A stretch of 57,772 nucleotides of DNA from an uncultured Ruminococcus sp. (GCA_910584195.1 CAJTYV010000021.1:1-57772); one strand, 5' to 3'. Positions 26,162 through 35,229 are shown, numbered from the stretch's first letter. Made by a program: numbers and translations. Notes: generated from the sequence alone by a model not told the origin.

Positions 26162-28477
26162 TCAACAATTAACGGTGTACATTGTATTCGGTTCGGTTTT
26201 GAAGATAATAGCGCCGTCCTCGATTCGTGAACCGACCGTATTGCCGTCGCATATCACGCTTGCTACGCAGTTGGCTCTGATACGGCATTCTCCGCCGAGG
26301 AATGACATTATTTCCGCTTTTCGGAGTTTACCGCCGAACCATTCCATATTAATTTCAAAACCGCCTTTGGCGCGCAGTCCTCTCACGCTTCCTTCGTTCC
26401 ATTCATCCGGCAGAGCAGGCAGCAGAAGTATTTCACCCGAGGTGCATTGCAAAAGAGATTCAGCTATGGCTGCCGTTCCGCCGAAGTTGCCGTCTATCTG
26501 GAACGGCGGATGATTGTCCAGAAGATTTGGGAATGTTGAATGGGTGAGAAGGTTTTTAAGATTTTCGTAAACCATTCGTCCATCGTAAAGTCTTGCCCAC
26601 ATATTTGTTATCCATGCGCAGCTCCAGCCTGTATGTCCGCCGCCGTGTATCAGTCTGCGGACAAGGGTAGCTCTTGCGGCATCAGCTAATTTAGGCGTTT
26701 TGAGCGGAGTTATAAGATCTGCCGGATGAAGCGCGAAAAGCTGCGAGACGTGTCTGTGACCTACTTCGACTTCATCGTAATCCACGGACCATTCCTTTAT
26801 CTGACCGTATTTGCCGATCTCCGGCTGAGGAATACGGCTGAGCATAGATTTCAGTTTATCAGCGAAAGATTCGTTTATGCCGAGAATTTCCGAAGCTTTA
26901 ATTACGTCTTTGAAAAGCACTGTTATTATCTGAGAATCCATGGAAGCTCCCATACAGAGACATCCTTCTACGCCTTTGTCTGTACGGTAGGTGTTTTCAG
27001 GCGAAACCGACGGGCATGTTACAAGCCTGCCTTCACTGTCCTCAATAAGAAATTCCGTAAAAAACTCTGCCGCTTCTCTAAGAATATGGTATTTCTCTTT
27101 CAAAAAATCCTTATCGAGAGTATATTCATAATGTTCAAAAATATGAAGCGCAAGCCAAGCGCCGCCCATTACCCACAGGGTAGCGGGCTTCCAAAGATCC
27201 TGCGGGGCTGTATCTCCCCATATATCGGTATTGTGATGACATACGAAGCCCCTTTCGGCGCCGTACATCTCACGGGCTGTAACACGTCCGTTTTCGCAGA
27301 CACGTTCAAGGAGATCAAACAAAGGAAGATGACATTCGGAAAGGTTGCAGCTTTCAGCGCACCAGTAGTTCATTTCCGTGTTGATATTTACAGTGTACTT
27401 GCTGCCCCACGCAGGCCACATTTCCTCGTTCCAGATACCCTGAAGATTAAGCGGCTGAGTACCTGCACGGCTTCCGGAGATCATCAGATAGCGGCCGAAG
27501 TTGAAGTAAAGTTCTATAAGCTTATTGTCATGGATAAGCCTTGCGCAGTCCTTGCTGTCCAATTCGTCTCCTTTAAGACGGATAAGGCGTTCGTCTGTTG
27601 TCAGTCCGTTAAGATTTTCTCCGCTGTTGTCGGGAAGGGATAGTTCAACACGGTCGAAAAGCTCTTTATAATCGGAGACATGACGAAAATAAAGTTCATC
27701 GTAGGAACAGGCGAGAGCCATTTCGGCATCGACTTCGGCAGATTCGATATAATTTTTGCTGTAAAAGCTTGTTCTTACGGAGAGGACGAGCATTACAGAG
27801 TCGGCGTTTTTTACAAAAATTTTGTTTCCGACGGTACGAATCTCTCCGCCTTCTGCTTTAGCTCCGAGACAAGCTGCAAAGAAAATACCGTCTGCGCTGC
27901 CTGTGCCGCCTGTATAGATGATAATATTATCACTGCACGGGCGATTTTCATCGTAATAGTCGTCACGCCCATCGAGACCGCAGCTGAGGCTGACACTTCC
28001 GGGCGTATCGCCGTGTATATCGACCACAAGCGCCTGATCCGGGGCGGAGCAGAAAATATTTCTTACATATTGCTTACCTTCCGACGTAAACGAAACGCTT
28101 GCGACAGCCGTTGAAATATCGAGAGAACGCGAGTATTCGCGTGCTTTACCGTCAAGCTCCATACTGATATTGAGGTCGCCCAGCGGCATGTAGTGACGCA
28201 TATTTTCGGGAATACCCTGCATTTTTTGAAACGCAGTTTTTTCGGCGGCGGGAATATCTCCGTTTTTAAGGAGTTCCCGAACCTCTGTAAGACCTTCCTT
28301 GGCATCGGGATTAATGCGGTGGCGCAGACCTCCCGACCAGACAGAGTCTTCGTTAAGGCGGATAAGCTCGTCAGCCGGCTTGCCGAATATCATGCCGCCT
28401 ATCCTGCCGTTGCCCACGGGAAGAGCTTCATTAAAGCTTCCGGCAGGCGATTTATATTTAAGTAAAGTTTCAGACAT
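26162..28477 (-). CDS. GH95 alpha-L-fucosidase/galactosidase
   Basis: 771 residues across the whole GH95 architecture: N-terminal beta-domain (ALPVGNGRIGGMIFG, NEDSVWSGG), an (alpha/alpha)6 barrel with TVNINTEMNYWCAE, and the stretch IKEWSVDYDEVEVGHRHVSQL, in which Glu562 sits at the position of the catalytic acid. Family members cleave alpha-1,2-fucose or alpha-L-galactose from host glycans or xyloglucan. No signal peptide is visible, so it is likely cytoplasmic and acts on imported oligosaccharides, unlike the extracellular GH26 next to it. It is first in the operon, under the repeat-borne promoter at 28529. Confidence 0.93.
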   Translation of the reverse strand: MSETLLKYKSPAGSFNEALPVGNGRIGGMIFGKPADELIRLNEDSVWSGGLRHRINPDAKEGLTEVRELLKNGDIPAAEKTAFQKMQGIPENMRHYMPLGDLNISMELDGKAREYSRSLDISTAVASVSFTSEGKQYVRNIFCSAPDQALVVDIHGDTPGSVSLSCGLDGRDDYYDENRPCSDNIIIYTGGTGSADGIFFAACLGAKAEGGEIRTVGNKIFVKNADSVMLVLSVRTSFYSKNYIESAEVDAEMALACSYDELYFRHVSDYKELFDRVELSLPDNSGENLNGLTTDERLIRLKGDELDSKDCARLIHDNKLIELYFNFGRYLMISGSRAGTQPLNLQGIWNEEMWPAWGSKYTVNINTEMNYWCAESCNLSECHLPLFDLLERVCENGRVTAREMYGAERGFVCHHNTDIWGDTAPQDLWKPATLWVMGGAWLALHIFEHYEYTLDKDFLKEKYHILREAAEFFTEFLIEDSEGRLVTCPSVSPENTYRTDKGVEGCLCMGASMDSQIITVLFKDVIKASEILGINESFADKLKSMLSRIPQPEIGKYGQIKEWSVDYDEVEVGHRHVSQLFALHPADLITPLKTPKLADAARATLVRRLIHGGGHTGWSCAWITNMWARLYDGRMVYENLKNLLTHSTFPNLLDNHPPFQIDGNFGGTAAIAESLLQCTSGEILLLPALPDEWNEGSVRGLRAKGGFEINMEWFGGKLRKAEIMSFLGGECRIRANCVASVICDGNTVGSRIEDGAIIFKTEPNTMYTVNC

Positions 28478-28528
28478 ATATTGCTCCCGAACCGTAGTTC
28501 TTGAAAAAATTTCGGATACGTATACATT

Positions 28529-28557
28529 ATTATATCATATTGTATTTAAAATTGCAA
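28529..28557 (-). promoter_or_regulatory. Promoter of the GH95-GH26 operon, inside a repeat
   Basis: On the minus strand TTGCAA (28557-28552) and TATAAT (28534-28529) are 17 bp apart. 28527-28576 matches 35464-35513 (reverse complement) at 48 of 50 positions, so the same promoter module serves two unrelated genes. Confidence 0.8.
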
Positions 28558-28734
28558 CAGACGCGGAAATAAATTTTGGTTGGAATTTTTTAAGCGTGAG
28601 ATTGGGTGCAGCGACACGCTGCTTAAAATTGCAGCAGACGTGGAAATAAATTTTGGTTGGAATTTTTTAAGCGTGAGATTGGGTGCAGCGACACGCTGCT
28701 TAAAATTGCAGCAGACGCGGATATAATTTTTGAC
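28551..28734. repeat. 77-bp tandem repeat, ~2.4 copies, upstream of GH95
   Basis: Units start at 28551, 28628 and 28705, each with ATTGCAxCAGACG. The first two are nearly identical and the third is short. Each contains TTAAGCGTG and CACGCTGCTTAA arms, able to fold. Only the first copy carries the promoter -10. No coding sequence was seen in 28478-28832 beyond this array and the flanking promoters. Confidence 0.9.
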
Positions 28735-28783
28735 AAATTTTTTTCAAAATGATATTCACTTCAATTATAAGAAAATGTTTTTA

Positions 28784-28812
28784 GAATATCTTGAAAAAAA
28801 TAAGGCATAATA
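28784..28812 (+). promoter_or_regulatory. Sigma-G/F-like forespore promoter of spoVAD
   Basis: GAATA (28784-28788) and CATAATA (28806-28812), 17 bp apart, fit the sigma-G consensus GHATR / CATWHTA known from Bacillus. The predicted start falls just before the GGAAG ribosome binding site, giving a very short leader. AGGCATAATA (28803-28812) is also inverted at 28829-28838 over the start codon. Confidence 0.6.
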
Positions 28813-28832
28813 CCTCCAAAGGAAGTGATATT

Positions 28833-29843
28833 ATGCCTGAATATTTATCCCGCGGAGCATTTTTATTTAATACTCCGCCGAAAATTGAGAGCTATGCCGC
28901 TGTCGTCGGCGAAAAAGAGGGAGAAGGTCCTCTCGGCTCGGAATTCGACAAGGTTGTTACCGACAGCCATTACGGTCAAAAAACATGGGAACAAGCCGAA
29001 AGCCGATTTCAGCTTGAAGCCGTCTCTATCGCAGTCCGCAAAGCATCACTCACAAAAGAGGATATAGACGTTATATGCGCAGGCGACCTGATCAATCAAT
29101 GCACCGGCTCGTCATACGGTCTGAGACAGCTTGAAATTCCATTTCTGGGAATGTACGGAGCATGCTCGACAATGGCGGAAAGTCTCCTTGCAGCTTCTCT
29201 GCTTGCAGATTCGGGAGCTGCAAAACGTACCGCCGCCGTTACATCTTCACACTTTTCTACGGCGGAACGTCAATTCCGCGCGCCGCTTTCCTACGGCGGA
29301 CAGCGCACCCCCACCTCTCAATGGACATGTACTGCCTCCGGGGCAGTGTTAGTTTCCGACAAAGGCGGAAATATCGCTGTTTCGGGCGCATGCATCGGTA
29401 AAATAGCTGACATGGGGATCACCGATATTACCAATATGGGAGCCGCTATGGCGCCTGCCGCTATGGACGTTTTATGCCGATATTTCAATGCGACTGCTAC
29501 TTCCCCCAATGACTACGATCTTATTGTTACGGGAGACTTAGGAACTCTCGGAAGTACACTCCTTAACGAGCTTATGGAAAAGCAGGGATACGATATTTCC
29601 GCCCAACACCGCGACTGCGGAGCTATGATATTCGACAGTGAAAAACAAGATACTCACTGCGGAGGCTCGGGCTGCGGCTGCTCGGCAAGCGTACTGTGCG
29701 GTCATTTTCTGCCGATACTGGAACGAGGAGAAGCCAAAAGACTGATATTTATCGCAACCGGTGCGTTAATGTCCGCCATGTCAGTTCAGCAGGGGGAATC
29801 TATCCCGACCACAGCTCATTTACTTGAACTCAGGAGGGTCTGA
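28833..29843 (+). CDS. spoVAD: Stage V sporulation protein AD
   Basis: 336 residues from ATG 28833 with AAGGAAG upstream. The thiolase-like fold of SpoVAD is clear: SRGAFLFNTPPKIESYAAVVG and GPLGSEFDKV at the start, NQCTGSSYGLRQLEIPFLGMYGACSTMAESL in the centre, GCGCSASVL near residue 290. SpoVAD binds dipicolinic acid for uptake into the forespore. It is followed 2 nt later by spoVAE. spoVAC, which usually precedes it, is not next to it here. Confidence 0.95.
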   Translation: MPEYLSRGAFLFNTPPKIESYAAVVGEKEGEGPLGSEFDKVVTDSHYGQKTWEQAESRFQLEAVSIAVRKASLTKEDIDVICAGDLINQCTGSSYGLRQLEIPFLGMYGACSTMAESLLAASLLADSGAAKRTAAVTSSHFSTAERQFRAPLSYGGQRTPTSQWTCTASGAVLVSDKGGNIAVSGACIGKIADMGITDITNMGAAMAPAAMDVLCRYFNATATSPNDYDLIVTGDLGTLGSTLLNELMEKQGYDISAQHRDCGAMIFDSEKQDTHCGGSGCGCSASVLCGHFLPILERGEAKRLIFIATGALMSAMSVQQGESIPTTAHLLELRRV

Positions 29844-29845
29844 AT

Positions 29846-30208
29846 ATGTTTAATGAACTTTTGAAAGCATTTATTGTAGGCGGTATAATCTGCGCAGTGG
29901 GACAGATTCTCATTGATTATACAAAGCTCACTCCCGCGCGAATACTCACAGGCTTTGTAGTTGCAGGAGTTATTCTTTCCGCCATAGGACTTTACAAACC
30001 GCTTTCTGATTTCGCAGGAGCAGGCGCGTCCGTTCCGCTTACCGGATTCGGGCATATTCTCGCCGAGGGAGTCCGCAAGGCTGTTGACAAAGACGGGTTC
30101 TTAGGCGTTTTCACCGGCGGACTTACAGCCTCTGCCGCCGGTATCACTACCGCCTTGCTGGCAGGTCTCGGGGCTTCGTTAGCATTTAAACAAAAAGATA
30201 AAGCTTAG
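29846..30208 (+). CDS. spoVAE: Stage V sporulation protein AE (SpoVAEb)
   Basis: 120 residues, nearly all membrane spans, with VGGIICAVGQILIDYTKLTPARI and GVFTGGLTASAAGITTALL, typical of the SpoVAEb form. It belongs to the SpoVA channel that moves dipicolinic acid with Ca2+. GGAGG precedes the ATG and the spacing from spoVAD is 2 nt, so they are co-transcribed. Confidence 0.93.
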   Translation: MFNELLKAFIVGGIICAVGQILIDYTKLTPARILTGFVVAGVILSAIGLYKPLSDFAGAGASVPLTGFGHILAEGVRKAVDKDGFLGVFTGGLTASAAGITTALLAGLGASLAFKQKDKA

Positions 30209-30227
30209 AACTTGTGTTCATAAATTC

Positions 30228-30262
30228 AACCTCCGTCAAATAATTTGGCGGAGGTTTTATTA
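30228..30262 (+). terminator. Terminator of spoVAD-spoVAE
   Basis: AACCTCCGTCAAA-taa-TTTGGCGGAGGTT, one mismatch in 13 bp, then TTATTAATTT. Immediately upstream AGAACTTGTGTTCATA (30207-30222) repeats the arm of the ppk-leader inverted repeat (15 of 16 bases). Confidence 0.85.
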
Positions 30263-30264
30263 AT

Positions 30265-31815
30265 TTAGTTTGTTTTCTTATTTTCAGACTGTTTTTCCTC
30301 AGCGGAATCATCGTCTCCGTCTCCGCCATCGCCTGCCGTATTGGTATTTTCTACTGAAAGATGAGCCTTTCTCTTTCTTGTATCTGTAATAAGGGATTCA
30401 ATAATTACAATACCGAAAAATACTGCGATGCCCAATCCTTCAAGAATGATAAGCGGCTTTTTTGCGTTTGCCAATATTCTTTCTTTCCTGTTAACAGACG
30501 GACTGTCCGCAGGTACAAGAACATTATATGCGTTTTTAAAAGTAACGTTTTTATAATACTCCTCGGAAGTGTCGCACACAAGATTTACAAGATTAGTTAC
30601 CTTTTCGTCAAGAGCCTTAAAATCGGCTTCTATTTTATCAACCTTTACCTGACCTCCGGTAGATTTTGATTTAAGGGACTGCTGTCTGTCCTTGTAATCG
30701 TTTATCTGCTGCTTTACTCTTGCCAGCTCTGCGGCAACCTCATTCTTTTGACCAAACATTTTATCATACTGCTCGGAAGCAAGTCTTGACTGTGTGCTGG
30801 TATCCTCGCTGCCGCCAAATACTATAATCTGATCCTTTTCATAAGAATTGATAGAGCCCTCATATGTTTGAAGCTGCTCTTCGTACTGATCTCTGAGACG
30901 AGTAAGCGATTTGATTCTGTACTCGTAATAAGCAAGCGCAGATTCCTTATCCTTGGTAACGTTATTTACCGTAATATATGAAGATATTTTATCCAAATCA
31001 ATGGATTCAACAGTTCTGATTGCCTGATAAAGATCATCAAAGGTGTAGCCTGTCAAAGCCGAACGGAATCTGGTATCGTCTTCATCCGCCAGCTCTTTAG
31101 CATAAACTTTCAAAGTATTAAGACTGTTTTCAAAAACGTCTATAGCTTCCGGATAATCGTAATCGTTGTATGAGATAGCCGTAACAGCGCTGCCCAATGA
31201 TTCATTATATCCGTATGACTTATAAAAATAGTCTTCATATTCATTTAAGATCGTATTGAAAACCTCGACCGCATCATCCGCTGAAAGGGTTGTTTCGCTG
31301 TAATCAAAGAATACCGTATACTGAGTCGGATAATATGTTGTTTCAAGAAGCTTTTCGCCTGCTGCTATAGAACTGCTTCCGCCCTGTTCGAGAATATTGT
31401 TGTAAACAGTATATCTGTCATAAGCGTTTTTGGGAATAATTGACTGGAACGAGATTCCGTTGCGGATATTTTCAAGTTCCTCCATGCTGATATTAAGCTC
31501 GGTAAGTGCATTTTCAATAACGGCGGGATTTTTTATAGAGGCTACATCAAACTTTCTTCCATTAGGATCAAGACCCTTTTCAATACCGTCATAGGAAAAG
31601 TTTACAATAGCTTTAAGAGTCGGCTTTTGATTGTGCGTAGTAATAGTAGAATATCCGAAAGCTGCTCCTACGAACACAACTGCCGCAATTACCCATGTCA
31701 GCAAATATTTTTTTAATTTTCTGAACAGTGTAGAAAAAGTAATTATAATGTCATCAGATTTTTCGTCAGTGTTGTTTATTGTTATGTTAAGATTGCGCTC
31801 ATCTTTTTTTGCCAT
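30265..31815 (-). CDS. Wzz-like chain-length or capsule-polymer regulator
   Basis: 516 residues from ATG 31815, which has AGGAGGT nearby; the longer open frame is not needed. Two membrane spans (residues ~40-56 and ~458-482) flank a large extracellular, coiled-coil-rich region with stretches such as LARVKQQINDYKDRQQSLKSK. This is the Wzz/chain-length-determinant layout used in polysaccharide export. The C-terminus is an Asn/Asp/Glu-rich tail. It has no tyrosine-kinase domain and no polysaccharide genes adjoin it, so its partner is elsewhere. Confidence 0.8.
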   Translation of the reverse strand: MAKKDERNLNITINNTDEKSDDIIITFSTLFRKLKKYLLTWVIAAVVFVGAAFGYSTITTHNQKPTLKAIVNFSYDGIEKGLDPNGRKFDVASIKNPAVIENALTELNISMEELENIRNGISFQSIIPKNAYDRYTVYNNILEQGGSSSIAAGEKLLETTYYPTQYTVFFDYSETTLSADDAVEVFNTILNEYEDYFYKSYGYNESLGSAVTAISYNDYDYPEAIDVFENSLNTLKVYAKELADEDDTRFRSALTGYTFDDLYQAIRTVESIDLDKISSYITVNNVTKDKESALAYYEYRIKSLTRLRDQYEEQLQTYEGSINSYEKDQIIVFGGSEDTSTQSRLASEQYDKMFGQKNEVAAELARVKQQINDYKDRQQSLKSKSTGGQVKVDKIEADFKALDEKVTNLVNLVCDTSEEYYKNVTFKNAYNVLVPADSPSVNRKERILANAKKPLIILEGLGIAVFFGIVIIESLITDTRKRKAHLSVENTNTAGDGGDGDDDSAEEKQSENKKTN

Positions 31816-31962
31816 TTTGACCTCCTGAATGTTTCGTTTGTTTTCGCCTATCAATACAATAATATCACTTCATATTAGAAATGTCAATAGAAAAAACAAA
31901 TTTCCTTTATTTTTCGGCATTTTGCCAAAAACAGCAGATTATCTTTAATAATGCGCTGTGAT

Positions 31963-31975
31963 TTAAGGCAACGCC
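31963..31975. repeat. TTAAGGCA-family fragment
   Basis: TTAAGGCAACGCC resembles the first part of the repeat at 15498 and the complement of 35460. It is too short to be sure. The rest of the gap 31816-32060 shows no other coding sequence. Confidence 0.35.
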
Positions 31976-32022
31976 ATATAGAACTCCGATCATATTATTC
32001 AACTTTTTGAGATGATTTCAAC

Positions 32023-32058
32023 AAAAACAGACTTTCCGCAATTGAAAAGTCTGCTTTT
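32023..32058 (-). terminator. Terminator after the small lipoprotein gene (glmM unit)
   Basis: CAGACTTT-ccgcaattga-AAAGTCTG stem; on the minus strand it is followed by GTTTTTGTT. It ends the glmM-lipoprotein transcript. Confidence 0.85.
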
Positions 32059-32060
32059 TG

Positions 32061-32237
32061 TCATTCGGAGCCGTTTTCTGTTTTATCTGAATCTTCTGAA
32101 GCGTTTTCTGTTACCGAAACTTCGCTTTCAGGGGCATCAAATACCTCGTCCGGAGGCGGACCGTATACACAGCCTACAAAATTGAACGCTGCCAAAAAGA
32201 CCTCTGTTCCCAAAAGAACCTTTTTCAACTTTTTCAT
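32061..32237 (-). CDS. Small lipoprotein (58 residues)
   Basis: A short frame with AGGTGA 8 nt before the ATG at 32237. It begins MKKLKKVLLGTEVFLAAFNF and has a lipobox-like VGC, after which a Pro/Glu/Ser-rich, acidic tail follows (YGPPPDEVFDAPE). The signal, lipobox and spacing argue that it is real. It lies 19 nt after glmM on the same strand. Function unknown; similar Lys-rich starts with CVYGPP occur in small clostridial lipoproteins, to my knowledge. Confidence 0.65.
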   Translation of the reverse strand: MKKLKKVLLGTEVFLAAFNFVGCVYGPPPDEVFDAPESEVSVTENASEDSDKTENGSE

Positions 32238-32256
32238 TTGAAAATCACCTCATGTT

Positions 32257-33642
32257 TCAGACGGCATGACCTTTAGCTTTCAATACTTCAACTACACTGT
32301 TTACATGTTTGCGGCATATTTCCTCATTTTCGGCTTCTGCCATAACACGTATAAGCGGTTCTGTACCGCTTTCACGGACAAGCATGCGTCCGGAAGCACC
32401 CAGTTCTGCGGAAGCGGCGTTTACCGCATTCTGCACGTCCAGATCAGCCTGTGCCGCAGCCTTATCCTTTACTTTAACGTTAACAAGTACCTGAGGATAC
32501 ATTTTCATCTGTCCGGCAAGCTCGCTGAACTTCGCCTTTTTTGAAATTATCGCCTGCATTATCTTCAGGCTTGTGAGAATGCCGTCGCCTGTTGAAGCGT
32601 ATTTAGAAAAAATTATGTGACCGGACTGTTCTCCGCCGAGACAGCAGCCGTTTTCTTTCATATACTCATAAACGTATTTGTCGCCCACCGCTGTTTTAGC
32701 GTAATTTATCCCGATTTCGTCAAACGCCTTGAACAAACCAAAGTTCGACATTACTGTCGCAACAACGGTATTGTTGACAAGTTTTTCGCGTTCTTTCATA
32801 TATCTGCCGTATATGTAAAGAATGTGATCGCCCGTAACAATGTTTCCTTTTTCGTCAACGCAAAGGCATCGGTCGGCGTCGCCGTCGTAAGCAAAACCTG
32901 CGTCAAGACCGTTTTCGACAACATACTTCTGAAGCGTTTCAATATGTGTAGAACCTGCATTTTCATTAATATTAACTCCGTTGGGAGCTGCGTTTATCAC
33001 ATGTGTTTCTGCTCCGAGCGCATCAAAAACAGCTTTTGCAATATTCCATGCCGCGCCGTTTGCACAGTCAAGACCTATCTTCATTCCTCTGAAAGAATAT
33101 ACTCCCAAAGAAATCAGGTAGCCTATATAACGGTTTCTGCCCGACACATAGTCTATAGTGCGTCCTATCTTCTCATATTTTGCAAAAGGAAGTTCAGTCC
33201 ATTTTTCACCGAATATCTCAAGTTCGCCGTCAAGATAAGCTTCAATAAGGGCTATAACATCGTCCTCCATTTTTTCGCCGTTTCCGTTGATAAGTTTTAA
33301 TCCGTTATCATAATAAGGATTGTGGCTCGCAGAAATCATAACCGCGCAGTCAAAGCCGTCCACGCGTGATATGTACGCTACGGACGGGGTCGTTGTTACA
33401 TGAAGCAGATATGCGTCAGCACCCGAAGCCGTAATGCCGCCGACCAGCGAATACTCAAACATATAGCTTGAACGGCGCGTATCCTTGCCTATAACTATCC
33501 TTGCAGGCGTATTTTCGCCTTTCTGTTTTTTAAGCTCACCGTAATACCAGCCTATAAATCTTCCGACTTCATACGCGTGGTCCGATGTAAGATTTTCGTT
33601 TGCAGTTCCCCTGAATCCGTCTGTTCCGAAATATTTGCCCAT
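32257..33642 (-). CDS. glmM: Phosphoglucosamine mutase
   Basis: 461 residues with the alpha-D-phosphohexomutase order: GTDGFRGTAN at the start, the phospho-serine loop MISASHNPYYDNG (Ser106), the metal-binding DGDADR and the phosphate-binding RESGTEPLIRVMAE at the end. It converts glucosamine-6-P to glucosamine-1-P for UDP-GlcNAc and peptidoglycan. GGAGAAA precedes the ATG. The small lipoprotein gene lies downstream in the same unit. Confidence 0.95.
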   Translation of the reverse strand: MGKYFGTDGFRGTANENLTSDHAYEVGRFIGWYYGELKKQKGENTPARIVIGKDTRRSSYMFEYSLVGGITASGADAYLLHVTTTPSVAYISRVDGFDCAVMISASHNPYYDNGLKLINGNGEKMEDDVIALIEAYLDGELEIFGEKWTELPFAKYEKIGRTIDYVSGRNRYIGYLISLGVYSFRGMKIGLDCANGAAWNIAKAVFDALGAETHVINAAPNGVNINENAGSTHIETLQKYVVENGLDAGFAYDGDADRCLCVDEKGNIVTGDHILYIYGRYMKEREKLVNNTVVATVMSNFGLFKAFDEIGINYAKTAVGDKYVYEYMKENGCCLGGEQSGHIIFSKYASTGDGILTSLKIMQAIISKKAKFSELAGQMKMYPQVLVNVKVKDKAAAQADLDVQNAVNAASAELGASGRMLVRESGTEPLIRVMAEAENEEICRKHVNSVVEVLKAKGHAV

Positions 33643-33789
33643 ACTATTTTCTCCTTGGAATTTTTTCTTGGTTTATTTCATTATTTATATTTTATCATAT
33701 ATTTTTTATGCAGTCAAGAGTAATGCCGCAGAAACCAAACAATTTTCACTTTCAAGAATTTATTCTCACAGAAGCGGTTTACAAATTTG

Positions 33790-33830
33790 ATACTAAACGC
33801 TATTGCGCAATTTGCAATAGTATTTAGTAT
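33790..33830. repeat. Large hairpin between glmM and the TtcA-like gene
   Basis: ATACTAAA and CTATTGC, loop GCAATTT, then GCAATAG and TTTAGTAT: 15 bp of pairing with a small internal loop, in the divergent gap 33643-33936. It lacks a T run. It could be a regulatory site or a remnant of a mobile repeat; nothing else but the promoter was seen in the gap. Confidence 0.6.
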
Positions 33831-33888
33831 AAACTTGTATTCGTAGAGAAGATGTGCGTTGATTTTCATAATTGCCGCCAACATATAC

Positions 33889-33917
33889 TTGACATTTTAT
33901 TTTTTTGCATATATAAT
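33889..33917 (+). promoter_or_regulatory. Sigma-A promoter of the TtcA-like gene
   Basis: TTGACA (33889-33894) and TATAAT (33912-33917), 17 bp apart, 19 nt before the start codon. Confidence 0.85.
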
Positions 33918-33936
33918 AAAATCGGAGGATAAAATA

Positions 33937-34833
33937 ATGACTGCTAGTGTTATAGAAGAAACTATATGCCGTGAATTCGGCAAAAAACTATGGACGCGCT
34001 TCCGCCGCGGAGTGCGGGATTACCGCCTTATAAACGAGGGCGACAGAATAGCCGTGTGTATTTCCGGCGGCAAGGATTCTGTTCTTATGGCTATGTGTCT
34101 GATGAGACTTCAGCGCAACTGCGAGATTCCGTTCGAAGCGCAGTATATCGTCATGGACCCCGGATACAGCGAAGAAAATCTGAAAAAAATAAAGGATAAC
34201 TGCAAACAGCTTGGGCTGCCGGTTTCCTTTTATAAAACGAATATTTTCAATTCATGCGAAAAATCGCCGAAAAATCCTTGTTTCCTCTGCTCGAGACTCA
34301 GGCGCGGATGGCTCTACAAAAAAGCCGCCGATCTTGGCTGCAATAAAATTGCACTCGGACATCATTTTGACGATGTTGTTGAAACTATCCTCATGGGTAT
34401 GCTCTACGGTTCGCAGATGCAGACAATGATGCCGAAACTGCACTCTGAAAATTATATGGGCATGGAACTGATACGTCCGCTCTATCTTGTCCGTGAAGCG
34501 GATATTACAGAATGGGCAGAATACAACAAACTTGAATTTATCCGCTGCGCCTGCTCGATAACGAAAAAAACGGAAAACAGCGGTTCCAAGCGCGATGAAA
34601 TAAAGGCTTTGCTGACTCAGCTCAGACAAACAAATCCGTCTGTTGACACAAACATCTTCAGAAGCGCTGAAAACGTCAATCTGCAAACTCTCATTTCTTA
34701 TCATATCGGTGAAAACCGAAGACATTTCCTTGACGATTACGAAAGCGGAAGAACTATCCGCGGAAACATTGCATGTTCAGACCATGAAAAAAATACCGCG
34801 GACATTCTGTCCGAAAAGAAACGTTTACTGTGA
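33937..34833 (+). CDS. TtcA-family PP-loop tRNA sulfur-transfer protein
   Basis: 298 residues from ATG 33937, with CGGAGGAT upstream. The ATP-binding PP-loop is SGGKDS (residues 43-48). Cysteines of the family are seen as NPCFLCSRLRRG and IRCACSITKK, and GHHFDDVVETILM is the conserved helix. E. coli TtcA thiolates cytidine 32 of tRNA with an iron-sulfur cluster. This is the shorter clostridial form, which could modify another position. Its stop overlaps the convergent zinc-ribbon gene by 9 nt. Confidence 0.85.
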   Translation: MTASVIEETICREFGKKLWTRFRRGVRDYRLINEGDRIAVCISGGKDSVLMAMCLMRLQRNCEIPFEAQYIVMDPGYSEENLKKIKDNCKQLGLPVSFYKTNIFNSCEKSPKNPCFLCSRLRRGWLYKKAADLGCNKIALGHHFDDVVETILMGMLYGSQMQTMMPKLHSENYMGMELIRPLYLVREADITEWAEYNKLEFIRCACSITKKTENSGSKRDEIKALLTQLRQTNPSVDTNIFRSAENVNLQTLISYHIGENRRHFLDDYESGRTIRGNIACSDHEKNTADILSEKKRLL

Positions 34834-35229
34834 AGCCGCCATTCCTATAAATGCCATAAGTATTATTATCAGCACTATTATTCCCACGCCGAGAAGCATA
34901 AAGAACAACTGAGCCTTTGCAAAGTTTTTCGCAGATTCGTCATGAGTGCAGCAAAGCATGATCACAGCTCCGATAACCGGCAGCAGACTTAAAAGAAACA
35001 GCCAGCCGATCCAGCCCCCAACGCTCGTTACATCGTTGTTATTTACCACAGCAACATTATTATATACCGGCGGAGGCACATAACGCTGCGGAGGCGGGGG
35101 CGGAGCCGAATAATTATTCTGTGACGTTTCTGATACCGAAGGCATTTCAGCCGCTTTCGGATTCTCTGTGCCGCAGTCGGGACAATAATTGCCCTCGTAC
35201 TCTGCACCGCAATTAAAGCATTTAACCAT
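34825..35229 (-). CDS. Zinc-ribbon membrane protein
   Basis: 134 residues. The N-terminus is a zinc ribbon (CFNCGAEYEGNYCPDCG), then a Pro/Tyr/Asn-rich linker (APPPPPQRYVPP), and two membrane spans from about residue 70 (GWIGWLFLLSLLPVIGAVIML and the last ~30 residues). A common layout in Clostridia without assigned function. GGAGAAA precedes the ATG. The 3' end overlaps the convergent TtcA-like gene by 9 nt. Confidence 0.8.
   Translation of the reverse strand: MVKCFNCGAEYEGNYCPDCGTENPKAAEMPSVSETSQNNYSAPPPPPQRYVPPPVYNNVAVVNNNDVTSVGGWIGWLFLLSLLPVIGAVIMLCCTHDESAKNFAKAQLFFMLLGVGIIVLIIILMAFIGMAASQ

Noticed and set aside
28803..28838. mRNA hairpin hiding the spoVAD start
   Set aside because: The left arm AGGCATAATA is the likely -10 region, so it would not be in the mRNA if the sigma-G-like promoter is used; the sequence alone cannot settle it.
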